DNA from: Sulfurimonas sp.
GTDB taxonomy: Bacteria; Campylobacterota; Campylobacteria; Campylobacterales; Sulfurimonadaceae
DNA length: 9,496 nucleotides
Assembly: GCA_021157665.1 (NCBI GenBank)
Contig: JAGGWE010000146.1
Span: forward strand, 1-9,496
Direction of reading: 5' to 3'
A model generated the notes under the pieces. That model ran no database searches. It saw nothing but the letters and a program-made list of their open reading frames with translations, and was not told the origin of the DNA. Shown here one piece after another: positions 1-7,735 of the stretch. A program made the translations under genes and the position numbers. Positions within the stretch are counted from its first letter, which is position 1. Each line of letters starts with the position of its first letter.

Positions 1-123
1 AAAACTATTTTTGTGACAAGTGGGAAGTATAAAACTGAGCAAGAGATAGTTCCGTTTTTAAAAGAAGAGTTAAAACCAGACTTAGTATATGTAGATATGC
101 AAGAGATATTGGAGAAATTATGA
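1..123 (+). CDS. C-terminal 40 residues of a probable HAD-like hydrolase (partial, 5' end outside window)
   Basis: Frame 1 is open from the first base to a TGA at 121-123 and encodes 40 residues ending in LVYVDMQEILEKL. The stop overlaps the pheA start in an ATGA arrangement, a common sign of translational coupling, and the reading frame has the same AT-rich codon use as its neighbours. Nothing catalytic lies in this tail. The assignment rests on a pattern seen near the C-terminus of HAD-type phosphatases (a GKY segment, then a helix, then a 'KPD.VY.D' strand) and on gene order, since Campylobacter genomes carry a HAD-superfamily gene just before pheA. The reading frame is well supported; the family name is only a reasonable guess. 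Confidence 0.5.
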   Translation, partial: KTIFVTSGKYKTEQEIVPFLKEELKPDLVYVDMQEILEKL

Positions 124-1202
124 AAACCTTAGATGATTGTAGAGTAGCGATTGATAGCCTTGATAATGAGATGTTAGAACTTCTTAACAAAAGAATGAAA
201 GTTGTCCAGAGAGTTGGTGAGATTAAACATAATGATGGTGGTGCGATTTATAGACCTGAGAGAGAAAAAGATATAATCCAAAGACTTGTAAAACTAAGTT
301 TGGATAATGATGGACTCTTAAATCAGAGTGCTATCGAAGCTATATTTTTAGAAATTTTTGCAGTTTCAAGAAATCTTGAATTACCTGAGAGAATAGCATA
401 TCTTGGACCTGAAGGAAGTTTTACTCATCAAGCTGCTGAAAGCCGTTTTGGTGCTATGAGTGATTATCTTTCAGTTGGCTCTATCCACTCTGTTTTTAAA
501 ACATTAGAGGCTAAAAGAGCTAAGTTTGGTGTTGTTCCGATTGAAAATTCTCGTGATGGAATTGTTGGTGAAACACTTGATTTACTTGCTAAATCTAGTG
601 TGAAAATTGTTGCTGAACTTTATATGCCTATTCATATGTCATTTGCTACAAAAGCTGTAAAACTTGAAGATATTACTAAGATTTATTCAAAAGATAAAGG
701 TTTTGGACAGTGTAGAGAATTTTTAGCTGAGCATGGTTTAGTAAATATTGAACAAATTCCAGTTGAATCAACAGCAAAAGCAGCGATTTTAGCAGCAGAA
801 GATTCACATGCCGCAGCAATCTGCTCACACATCGCAGCAAAACTATACAGTATCCCAACAATGTTTGAAAATATAGAAGATGAACACGATAGTTCAACTC
901 GTTTTATAATTTTAAGTGATTTTAAAAATGGTGTGAGTGAGCATGATAAAACTTCTATATTAGTGAAGCTTCATGATGCTGGAGAGCCAGGTTCACTTGT
1001 CCATTTTTTACAAGATTTTGATAATGAAAATATAAATTTATCAAAAATTGAATCTCGTCCATCAAAAGATAAAAGTGGCTTTGGTTACTGGTTTTATATA
1101 GATTTCTTTGGTCACATCGATGATGAATCAATTCAAAGAGTTTTAGCAAAACATGGTGGTGAAGTAACATGGCTTGGAAGTTATGTAAAGGGCGAGGATT
1201 AA
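120..1202 (+). CDS. pheA: Bifunctional chorismate mutase/prephenate dehydratase (P-protein)
   Basis: This cytoplasmic enzyme converts chorismate to prephenate and then to phenylpyruvate, the committed steps of phenylalanine synthesis. The 360-residue length fits the three-domain P-protein. Residues 1-90 are an AroQ-type chorismate mutase: R8, R25, K36, R48 and E49 line up with E. coli R11, R28, K39, R51 and E52. Residues 91-270 are prephenate dehydratase, with YLGPEGSFTHQAA (94-106), VVPIENSRDGIVGETLDLL (138-156) and the catalytic TRF motif at 260-262. Residues 277-357 form an ACT domain with GSLV (291-294) and ESRP (311-314), the phenylalanine-binding motifs, so feedback inhibition by phenylalanine is expected. 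The ATG overlaps the preceding stop (ATGA), and hisC follows 7 bases after the stop. One oddity is the segment KIYSKDKGFGQC (187-198), where many relatives read 'VYSHPQALAQC'; the final GQC is kept. Confidence 0.96.
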   Translation: MKTLDDCRVAIDSLDNEMLELLNKRMKVVQRVGEIKHNDGGAIYRPEREKDIIQRLVKLSLDNDGLLNQSAIEAIFLEIFAVSRNLELPERIAYLGPEGSFTHQAAESRFGAMSDYLSVGSIHSVFKTLEAKRAKFGVVPIENSRDGIVGETLDLLAKSSVKIVAELYMPIHMSFATKAVKLEDITKIYSKDKGFGQCREFLAEHGLVNIEQIPVESTAKAAILAAEDSHAAAICSHIAAKLYSIPTMFENIEDEHDSSTRFIILSDFKNGVSEHDKTSILVKLHDAGEPGSLVHFLQDFDNENINLSKIESRPSKDKSGFGYWFYIDFFGHIDDESIQRVLAKHGGEVTWLGSYVKGED

Positions 1203-1209
1203 AAAATAG

Positions 1210-2307
1210 ATGATGACATTTAACAAAAAATTAGAAAACATTAAAACATATGAAACTGGAAAACCGATTGAGTTGGTTGTAAGAGAGTTTGGAATTGAGC
1301 CAAAAGATATTGTAAAGTTAGCTTCAAATGAAAACCCTTATGGGTGTTCACCTAAAGTTCAGGAGGCAGTGGTAAAGATTGTATCAAATATGGCACTTTA
1401 TCCTGATGACTCTATGACAAAGCTCAAAAATGCTCTTAGTAGTAGATTTGAAGTTAAAGATGAAAATATTATTATTGGTTCTGGAAGTGATCAGGTTATA
1501 GAGTTTTTAATGCATGCTAAGGCTGATTCTAACTCTAAGATTTTAATAAATAGTGTAACCTTCGCTATGTATGAAATATATGCTAAACATGTGGGTGCTG
1601 ATATTATTCGTACAGCTTCACAACACCATGATTTAGAGGAGTTTTATACACTCTATAAAGAGCAAAATCCAGATATTATTTTTCTTTGTACACCCAATAA
1701 TCCAACTGGTGATGCGATAGATTCATCTGATATGTTTGAATTTTTAGACAAAATTGATTCTGATACTTTAGTTGTTGTTGATGGTGCTTATATGGAGTAT
1801 GGACAAGCTAAAGATAAAAGTAAAAAAATTGAGCCAAAAACAATCGTTGAAAGATATGAAAATGTTATCTATTTAGGTACTTTTTCAAAAGCTTATGGGC
1901 TTGGTGGAATGAGAGTTGGTTATGGTGTAGCTAATGAGAAAATCATAAAAGAGTTATATAAATTAAGACCACCTTTTAACATTACAACATTATCTTTAGA
2001 AGCAGCATCAGTGGCTTTAGCTGATGAAGAATTTGTAAACAGATCAATCTCTTTAAGTTTTGATGAGATGAATCGCTATGAAGAATTTGCTTCACAGCAA
2101 AAAATAGATATAATAAACAGTTTTACAAATTTTGTTACTTTATGTTTAAATGAAAAACAAAATTCATCTGAAATATCTACTAAACTCCTTCAAAAAGGGA
2201 TGATAGTTAGAGACTTAAGTGGTTATGGGATGAATGCTATAAGAGTAACTGTTGGGACACATGAGCAAAATAGTAAGTTTTTTGAACTATTTGCAGAGTT
2301 AATATAA
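1210..2307 (+). CDS. hisC: Histidinol-phosphate/aromatic aminotransferase (PLP, fold type I)
   Basis: HisC transfers an amino group from glutamate to imidazole-acetol phosphate in histidine synthesis; several family members also aminate phenylpyruvate and 4-hydroxyphenylpyruvate. The 365 residues match the usual length. Visible motifs are KLASNENPYG (36-45), NNPTG (163-167), DGAYMEY (191-197, with D191 and Y194 expected to contact PLP), TFSKAYGLGGMRVGY (224-238, with K227 the Schiff-base lysine and R235 for the cofactor phosphate) and IRVTVG (344-349, with R345 for the substrate carboxylate). The position directly behind pheA suggests a role in the last step to phenylalanine as well as, or instead of, histidine synthesis; specificity cannot be read from sequence. 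Two adjacent ATG codons (1210, 1213) could start translation. The first is preferred because the purine-rich GGCGAGGA at 1191-1198 lies 11 bases upstream, already a long spacing. Confidence 0.93.
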   Translation: MMTFNKKLENIKTYETGKPIELVVREFGIEPKDIVKLASNENPYGCSPKVQEAVVKIVSNMALYPDDSMTKLKNALSSRFEVKDENIIIGSGSDQVIEFLMHAKADSNSKILINSVTFAMYEIYAKHVGADIIRTASQHHDLEEFYTLYKEQNPDIIFLCTPNNPTGDAIDSSDMFEFLDKIDSDTLVVVDGAYMEYGQAKDKSKKIEPKTIVERYENVIYLGTFSKAYGLGGMRVGYGVANEKIIKELYKLRPPFNITTLSLEAASVALADEEFVNRSISLSFDEMNRYEEFASQQKIDIINSFTNFVTLCLNEKQNSSEISTKLLQKGMIVRDLSGYGMNAIRVTVGTHEQNSKFFELFAELI

Positions 2308-2308
2308 T
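2282..2308 (+). promoter_or_regulatory. Candidate sigma-70 promoter for the fliF-fliG-fliH-dxs genes
   Basis: A perfect TATAAT lies at 2303-2308, overlapping the hisC stop codon, with TTGAAC at 2282-2287 as a possible -35 box (4 of 6 consensus positions, 15-base spacer, slightly short). Campylobacterota housekeeping promoters often lack a clear -35, so the -10 matters most. A start near 2315 would leave a leader of about 11 bases with the weak ribosome binding site CGGGA (2316-2320), 5 bases before the fliF ATG. Chance TATAAT matches are frequent in DNA this AT-rich, so support is modest. I saw no sigma-54 (GG/GC) promoter pair here. Confidence 0.3.
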
Positions 2309-2325
2309 ATAAAAACGGGAAATTA

Positions 2326-4038
2326 ATGGATTTTAAAGTACTTTTTTCACAACTTTCTGTTTTATATGTAAAATTAACTAAGCAGCAGCGAATTATTATT
2401 GCTATAGCAATTGTTGGGATTGTCTCATTTTTAATTTTTATGGTTGTTTTTACAGCTAATAAAACTACACAAGATAGATATGAAGTGCTTTTTGATTCTC
2501 TTAGTTCTAGCGATGCTGCAAAAGTAGTTGAACAGCTGGAAAAAGATGAAATTCCTTATGAACTTTTAGCAAATAATGTTATAAAAGTTCCAAAAGATGT
2601 TGTATATAAAGAGAGAATTGCTATCGCTTCACTTGGTATTCCAAAAGATGGTGGTGTTGGTTTTGAACTTTTTAATGAACAAGAGTTTGGTGCTACGAGT
2701 TTCGATCAAAATGTTAAGTTTCTTCGTGCTTTAGAAGGTGAATTATCAAGAACTATTAATGGCTTGGCTCCGATTAATAGTGCCTCTGTAAGTTTAGCTC
2801 TTTCAAAAGAAACACTGTTTGTATCAAAAGAGGTTCCTCCAACTGCTTCTGTTATGATTACTCTTCATGAGGGTAGCACTTTATCTTCTCGACAGATAAG
2901 AGGGATTAAAAACCTTGTATCATCTGCAGTTTCCAAGCTTACTCCTTCTAATGTTATGTTGATTAATGGAGATGGTGAGACTCTTGGTGATGAAGATGAG
3001 ATGGCTCAGATGGGTGAACTCTCAATTGTTCAACAAAATTATAAAACTAAAGAGGAAAAAAGAAGACAGAGAAAAATTATTCAGATTGTTTCTCCTTTTG
3101 TTGGGGGAAAAGAGAAGGTTATTGCTCAGGTAACTATTGAGTATGATTTTTCTGTAAAAAACTCTACCTCAGAAACATTTGATCCTGAAAATGTTGTAAG
3201 AAGTGAACAAATAAGTGAAGAGAAAAAAGAGGGTTCTAAACCAGCTGAGATTGGTGGAGTTCCTGGAACAGTTAGTAATATTGGACCAGTTCAAGGCTTA
3301 AAAAGTGACAACTCAACTGAAAAATATGAAAAGAATACTGGTACAACTAATTATGAAGTTGGTAAAACTGTATCTACAACAAAATCACAATTTGCTAGAA
3401 TAAAAAGAATTACAGCAGCCGTTTTGGTTGATGGAAAATATAATTATAAACTTGATGAAGAGGGTTCTTCTACTCAAGAGTTAGAGTATAAAGCTTTAGA
3501 TGAAACAGACCTTTTAGCCTTAAGTTCTTTAGTTAGTCAGTCAATAGGGATTAATAAAGATAGAGGGGATACAATAAGTGTAAAAAATCTTCAGTTTAAA
3601 AGAGAAAAAACAGATATTGGTGCAGATGGAGTTTCTCAGGCACTTGCCTTTGGTGAGATATATTTAGCACCTTTTTCTGGTTTATTTAAATATCTATTTG
3701 TTCTTATTGTACTTCTTATTGTATATAAAAAAGTTATTACACCATTTGCATCTAAAATGCTTGAGGTTTCAAAAGATGAGGATGAACTTGATAAGCCTAT
3801 TTTAGATATAAGTGATGATGAAGATGATGATTTAATCGAAAAAGTTCAAGCAATGCGTAAAAAAGTTGAAGATCAACTTGGTGTTAATGAAAGTTATAAT
3901 GAAGATGAGTTAAAACATGATGTTTTACTTGAAAAAGTCATAAGAATGGTGGAAGATGAACCTGAAAGTATAGCAGCTCTTCTTGAAGCACTTCTTGGTG
4001 AAGAAGCCGAAAATGCTGTAGCACCTAGTGATAAATAA
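2326..4038 (+). CDS. fliF: Flagellar MS-ring protein FliF
   Basis: FliF is the inner-membrane protein whose copies form the MS ring, the base on which the flagellar switch and export apparatus assemble. The 570 residues and layout are typical. A short cytoplasmic N-terminus is followed by membrane segment 1 (about 23-44). The periplasmic ring-building motifs come next (about 47-225), with RYEVLFDSLSSSDAAKVVEQL (51-71) and the stretch FGATSFDQNVKFLRALEGELSRTI (121-144). A third ring-building region and charged beta-collar region run over about 230-425, including low-complexity K/E/S sequence at 280-345. Membrane segment 2 covers about 449-468. The acidic cytoplasmic tail has clustered D/E at 483-503 and ends in a helix (DEPESIAALLEALLGEE, 544-560), the expected binding site for the N-domain of FliG, encoded next. 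The ATG lies 5 bases after CGGGA, and hisC ends 18 bases upstream. Confidence 0.97.
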   Translation: MDFKVLFSQLSVLYVKLTKQQRIIIAIAIVGIVSFLIFMVVFTANKTTQDRYEVLFDSLSSSDAAKVVEQLEKDEIPYELLANNVIKVPKDVVYKERIAIASLGIPKDGGVGFELFNEQEFGATSFDQNVKFLRALEGELSRTINGLAPINSASVSLALSKETLFVSKEVPPTASVMITLHEGSTLSSRQIRGIKNLVSSAVSKLTPSNVMLINGDGETLGDEDEMAQMGELSIVQQNYKTKEEKRRQRKIIQIVSPFVGGKEKVIAQVTIEYDFSVKNSTSETFDPENVVRSEQISEEKKEGSKPAEIGGVPGTVSNIGPVQGLKSDNSTEKYEKNTGTTNYEVGKTVSTTKSQFARIKRITAAVLVDGKYNYKLDEEGSSTQELEYKALDETDLLALSSLVSQSIGINKDRGDTISVKNLQFKREKTDIGADGVSQALAFGEIYLAPFSGLFKYLFVLIVLLIVYKKVITPFASKMLEVSKDEDELDKPILDISDDEDDDLIEKVQAMRKKVEDQLGVNESYNEDELKHDVLLEKVIRMVEDEPESIAALLEALLGEEAENAVAPSDK

Positions 4039-4051
4039 AAAAGGTTAGGTA

Positions 4052-5077
4052 ATGAATCTATCTCCAGTACAACAAGCAAAATTTGATGAGATGGGAATGG
4101 CAGAGAAGATTGCTATATTACTGCTTCAATTAGGTGAAGATAATACAACTGAAATTTTTGGAAATATGGGTGTTGAGGCTATAACGGAAGTTTCAAAGTA
4201 TATTGCGGGTGGTAAAACAATAGAAAAAGCTATTGCTACTGCAGTTTTAGAAGAATTTCATGCTATTTTTCAATCTGGTCAGTTTATGACAACTGGTGGT
4301 ATGGAGTACGCAAGAGAACTTCTTTACAGAACTCTTGGACCAGAAGAGGCTAAAAAAGTTTTAGATAAGCTTACAAAATCTATGCAAAATACTCAAAACT
4401 TTGCATATCTTTCAAAAATTAAGCCTCAACAACTTTCAGACTTTATTACACATGAGCATCCTCAAACTATTGCTCTTATTTTAGCTCATATGGATTCAAC
4501 AGAAGCAGCAGATACGCTACAGTTTTTCTCAGATGAACTTAGAAGTGAAGTAGCAATGAGAATGGCTAAACTTGGAGATATTTCACCTTCTGTAATTAAA
4601 AGAGTTTCAGCAGTTCTTGAATCTAAACTTGAATCTCTTGCTTCATACAAGGTTGAAGTTGGTGGAACAAGAGCAGTTGCTGATATCTTTAATCGCCTTG
4701 GTGCTAAAAGTTCTAAATCTACTCTTGCTACAATCGAGCAAGTTGATGAGGGTCTAGCTACACAAATTAAAGAGATGATGTTTACTTTTGATGATATGGT
4801 TTCTTTAGATAAAAATGCGATTACAGAAACTCTTAAAGCTGTAGATAAAGCTGAATTAATGTTAGCACTAAAATCTTCTCCTGATGAACTTAAAGAGAAA
4901 TTCTTCTCTGCAATGAGTGAGAGAGCAAGAGAGGCCTTTGAAGAGGAGATGCAGTTCCTTGGTGCAGTTAAAATGAAAGATGTTGAAGGTGCTCAGAGGA
5001 AAATTGTTGAGGTTGTTAATGGGCTTGCTGAAGCTGGAACAATCCAAATGGGTTCAACTGAAGAGATGATTGAGTAG
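4052..5077 (+). CDS. fliG: Flagellar motor switch protein FliG
   Basis: FliG forms the top of the C ring, binds the FliF tail and receives torque from the stator. All parts are present in 341 residues: an N-terminal FliF-binding domain (about 10-110), a middle domain with the EHPQ motif (135-138), a GG-hinge region (GGTRAVADIF, 204-213), the MFTFDDMV segment (243-250) and the C-terminal torque helix. The five charged positions shown to matter in E. coli align at a constant offset of 10 residues: K274 (E. coli K264), R291 (R281), E298 and E299 (D288, D289) and K307 (R297). Every charge sign is conserved although three residues differ. The ATG sits 13 bases after the fliF stop, behind AGGTTAGGT (4042-4050). 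fliH starts 2 bases after the fliG stop, so coupled translation is likely. Confidence 0.97.
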   Translation: MNLSPVQQAKFDEMGMAEKIAILLLQLGEDNTTEIFGNMGVEAITEVSKYIAGGKTIEKAIATAVLEEFHAIFQSGQFMTTGGMEYARELLYRTLGPEEAKKVLDKLTKSMQNTQNFAYLSKIKPQQLSDFITHEHPQTIALILAHMDSTEAADTLQFFSDELRSEVAMRMAKLGDISPSVIKRVSAVLESKLESLASYKVEVGGTRAVADIFNRLGAKSSKSTLATIEQVDEGLATQIKEMMFTFDDMVSLDKNAITETLKAVDKAELMLALKSSPDELKEKFFSAMSERAREAFEEEMQFLGAVKMKDVEGAQRKIVEVVNGLAEAGTIQMGSTEEMIE

Positions 5078-5079
5078 AT

Positions 5080-5907
5080 ATGATAACAGTTATAACAAAC
5101 GATAAACTTCAAAAACATGCTGTTAGTAAGTATAGCTTTAAAGTTCTTTCTTTAAATCAAAATGATGATTCAGCGTTTACTTCTGCTTTAGTGGAACAAT
5201 ATTGTGAAAATGAAAATGGCGCACTAGAAAAAGAGGAGTATTCAGAAGATAATAATCCAAATCGTAGGGAAAGTGATATAGATTCAAGTGCGATGAGCAA
5301 AAATTCAAAAGATGCTTTAATTGAATCTCTTATGAAAAAAACAGATGAGATGTCTTCAAATTTTATTAAACTACAAATGAAAATCGAATCAAACGAAGAA
5401 GAGTATAAGCAAGAGCTTGAAAAAGTGAAAGATGAGTCTTTTAATGCTGGTGTAGAGGCTGGAATAAAGAAAGCCTCTGAAGATGAAGAGAAAAATAAAG
5501 CTAATGGTTTAGCACAATTTTCAAACTCTGTTACTACATTAGAACATAGTGCTAAAGAGTTTAGTGATGCACTAGAGAGTATAAAAAAAGAGCTTGTTTC
5601 AGCTGCAATTGATATATCAAAAGAGGTTATAGCTCTTGAACTTTCACAAAATTCTCAAGATGTTGCAAAAGTTTTAGGGGATGAGTTGATAAAAGAGCTT
5701 CAAAGTGCATCTAAAATAACTTTAAGAGTAAATCCAAAAGATCATGGTGCAATTTCTGAGCATGTTGGAATCTTAGAAAAGATACAAATTGTTTCAGATA
5801 GTGCAGTAAGTGAGGGTGGTGTGATAGCCATTAGTGATGCAGGCAATATAGATTCGCAAATTTCAAAAAGATTTCAAAAAGTAAAGCAGGCTGCTTTAAG
5901 TGAGTAA
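5080..5907 (+). CDS. fliH: Flagellar export apparatus protein FliH (ATPase regulator)
   Basis: FliH binds and restrains the FliI ATPase and docks it at the C ring and export gate in the cytoplasm. The 275 residues have three parts: a divergent, acidic N-terminus (about 25-75) rich in N, D, E and S; a charged, probably coiled-coil centre (about 78-145) containing one GxxxG step (G124, G128) of the kind typical of FliH; and a conserved C-terminal FliH/HrpE domain (about 150-270) with LVSAAIDISKEVIALEL (172-188), ITLRVNPKDH (213-222) and a GGVIAISDAGNIDSQISKR stretch (246-264). Identification rests on that C-terminal domain and on the position directly after fliF and fliG. The start lies 2 bases after the fliG stop and lacks a strong ribosome binding site, which suggests coupling. 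fliI and fliJ do not follow, consistent with the scattered flagellar genes of this phylum. Confidence 0.92.
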   Translation: MITVITNDKLQKHAVSKYSFKVLSLNQNDDSAFTSALVEQYCENENGALEKEEYSEDNNPNRRESDIDSSAMSKNSKDALIESLMKKTDEMSSNFIKLQMKIESNEEEYKQELEKVKDESFNAGVEAGIKKASEDEEKNKANGLAQFSNSVTTLEHSAKEFSDALESIKKELVSAAIDISKEVIALELSQNSQDVAKVLGDELIKELQSASKITLRVNPKDHGAISEHVGILEKIQIVSDSAVSEGGVIAISDAGNIDSQISKRFQKVKQAALSE

Positions 5908-5914
5908 AATATAA

Positions 5915-7735
5915 ATGAATATTAAGTCAAAATCAATAGAAGAGTTAGAAACCCTTTGTGGTGAAATTAGAGAAGAAATTTTAAGAGTTGTTAGTAAAAA
6001 TGGTGGACATTTAAGTTCAACACTAGGTGCAACAGAGCTGATTGTGGCTATGCATAAGGTATTTGACTCCAAAAAAGATCCTTTTATCTTTGATGTTTCA
6101 CATCAATCTTATGCCCATAAACTATTAACAGATAGATGGGATGAGTTTGGTACTCTTCGCCAGTTTAATGGGATATGTGGATATACGAAACCAAGCGAGA
6201 GCGAGGATGATTATTTTGTAGCTGGACATAGTTCAACCTCTATCTCTCTTGGAGTTGGAGCGGCAAAAGCTATTGCATTAAAAGGTGAAACTGATTCTCG
6301 AATTCCAGTTGTTATGATTGGTGATGGTTCAATGACTGCTGGTATGGTTTATGAGGCTTTAAATGAACTTGGTGATAGAAAATATCCTATGGTAATAATT
6401 TTAAATGATAATGAGATGAGTATCGCAAAACCGATAGGGGCTTTAAGCAGAATGCTTAGTTCGGCTATGGCTGGTTCTTTTTATCAGAAGTTTAAAAAAC
6501 ATACTGAGAGTTTTGTAGATAATTTTGGTGAGGGAGCTCACTATATTGCAAAAAGAATGGAAGAGGGTTTAAAGCTTATCACTCCTGGAATTATGTTTGA
6601 AGAGATGGGAATTAATTATATTGGTCCTGTTGATGGGCATAATCTTAAGTCTTTGTGTGAAACTTTAGAGTTAGCAAAATCTCTTGATAAACCAGTTATA
6701 GTTCATTGTCAAACTATCAAAGGTAAAGGTTATGAAATAGCTGAGGGTAAAGAGGAAAAATGGCATGGTGTTGGTCCTTTTGAACTGAGTGACGGACATA
6801 GTCTAAAAAAATCTTCTTTTAAAAGTGCCACACAAATTTTTACTGAGGCTCTGATGCACTTGGCAAAAAATAATGAAAAAATAGTTGGTGCAACTGCTGC
6901 AATGCCAAGTGGAACAGGATTAAGTGAACTTATGGAGATGTATCCTGATAGATTTTGGGATGTTGCGATTGCCGAACAACATGCAGTTACTTCAATGTCT
7001 GCTTTAGCAAAAGAGGGTTTTAAACCTTTTTGTACACTCTACTCAACTTTTCTTCAACGAGGGTATGATCAAGTTATTCATGATACTTGTATAATGGATT
7101 TACCAGTTGTATTTGCACTTGATCGTGCTGGAATTGTTGGTGAAGATGGTGAGACTCATCAAGGTGTTTTTGATATATCTTTTTTAAGAGCAATACCAAA
7201 TATGACTCTATTTGCTCCAAGAGATGAGAAAAGTTTTCATCAGGCGATGGCTTTTGCTTCTGAGTATCAGCATCCTTGTTCTTTGCGTTATCCAAGAGGT
7301 TCATTTAAAGAAACAGATTTGATAGAATCTATACCTTTTGAATTAGCAAAATCTCAACTGCTTCATTCCACTGATAGTGATATTTTATTTATTGGTTATG
7401 GGAATGGAGTAGGTCGTGCTTATGAGAGTGCTAAATTTTTAGAAGAAGATATAAGTATTTTAGATTTACGATTTGTAAAACCATTAGATGAAAATATGCT
7501 TAAAAATTTGGCAACTAAACACAAAAAATGGTTTGTATTTTCAGATAGTTCAAAAGCTGGTGGAGTAGGAAGTGCAATTTTAGAATTTTTAGCAAAAGAG
7601 AAAATTTTAGATATTGAACTAACAAGTTTTGAGTATGAAGATGAGTTTATCACACATGGAAATACTAAGCTTGTTGAAGAGTCTTTAGGGCTTTTACCTT
7701 CTCAATTAGCTGCTAAAGTGAAAGAGTCACTTTAA
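5915..7735 (+). CDS. dxs: 1-deoxy-D-xylulose-5-phosphate synthase
   Basis: DXS condenses pyruvate with glyceraldehyde 3-phosphate, using thiamine diphosphate, to give 1-deoxyxylulose 5-phosphate, the entry step of the MEP isoprenoid pathway and a precursor for thiamine and pyridoxal. The 606 residues are close to the usual length of about 620. Motifs in order are GGHLSS (30-35; H32 is the likely E. coli H49 equivalent), SHQSYAHKLLT (62-72), GHSSTSISLGVG (104-115), the ThDP signature GDGSMTAG...NDNEMSI (136-170), IGPVDGHN (236-243), AEQHAVT (353-359; E354 contacts the thiamine ring), DRAGIVGEDGETHQG (403-417; R405 and H415) and YPRGS near 459-463. The start is 7 bases after the fliH stop with only a weak GTGAG upstream (5900-5904). 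The gene ends inside an inverted repeat and overlaps the convergent pgeF by 9 bases. The fliH-dxs junction is also found in Helicobacter and Campylobacter. Confidence 0.97.
   Translation: MNIKSKSIEELETLCGEIREEILRVVSKNGGHLSSTLGATELIVAMHKVFDSKKDPFIFDVSHQSYAHKLLTDRWDEFGTLRQFNGICGYTKPSESEDDYFVAGHSSTSISLGVGAAKAIALKGETDSRIPVVMIGDGSMTAGMVYEALNELGDRKYPMVIILNDNEMSIAKPIGALSRMLSSAMAGSFYQKFKKHTESFVDNFGEGAHYIAKRMEEGLKLITPGIMFEEMGINYIGPVDGHNLKSLCETLELAKSLDKPVIVHCQTIKGKGYEIAEGKEEKWHGVGPFELSDGHSLKKSSFKSATQIFTEALMHLAKNNEKIVGATAAMPSGTGLSELMEMYPDRFWDVAIAEQHAVTSMSALAKEGFKPFCTLYSTFLQRGYDQVIHDTCIMDLPVVFALDRAGIVGEDGETHQGVFDISFLRAIPNMTLFAPRDEKSFHQAMAFASEYQHPCSLRYPRGSFKETDLIESIPFELAKSQLLHSTDSDILFIGYGNGVGRAYESAKFLEEDISILDLRFVKPLDENMLKNLATKHKKWFVFSDSSKAGGVGSAILEFLAKEKILDIELTSFEYEDEFITHGNTKLVEESLGLLPSQLAAKVKESL
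7714..7734. terminator. 8-bp inverted repeat at the convergent dxs/pgeF 3' ends, possible weak bidirectional terminator
   Basis: TAAAGTGA (7714-7721) and TCACTTTA (7727-7734) are perfect reverse complements separated by the 5-base loop AAGAG. The hairpin would form in both transcripts and holds nearly all of the 9-base overlap between the genes, including the pgeF stop codon and most of the dxs stop codon. Neither side has a long U tract and the stem is AT-rich, so it may instead slow 3' exonucleases, or be chance. The inverted repeat is certain; the terminator role is weakly supported. Confidence 0.35.

Noticed and set aside
5..190. Minus-strand open frame across the start of the window
   Set aside because: It lies opposite the HAD tail and the pheA start, both with clear coding character, has no ribosome binding site and reads as low-complexity L/S-rich sequence.
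676..1170. Two minus-strand open frames inside pheA
   Set aside because: They are antisense shadows of a well-conserved gene and encode L/H-rich sequence with no recognisable motif.
3894..4079. Minus-strand open frame over the fliF-fliG junction
   Set aside because: It is S/A/L-rich antisense sequence of the acidic FliF tail, with no start context.
6194..6207. AGCGAGAGCGAGGA in dxs, nearly identical to AGCGATAGCGAGGA at 9093-9106 in ovoA, as a shared repeat
   Set aside because: In dxs it encodes S-E-S-E-D, which lies at a position where DXS proteins usually have a SESE-like sequence, so protein conservation explains it. The shorter GCGAGGA at 1192-1198 at the end of pheA is too short to count.
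7074..7653. Minus-strand open frames inside dxs
   Set aside because: They are antisense to conserved DXS motifs and have no plausible protein features.
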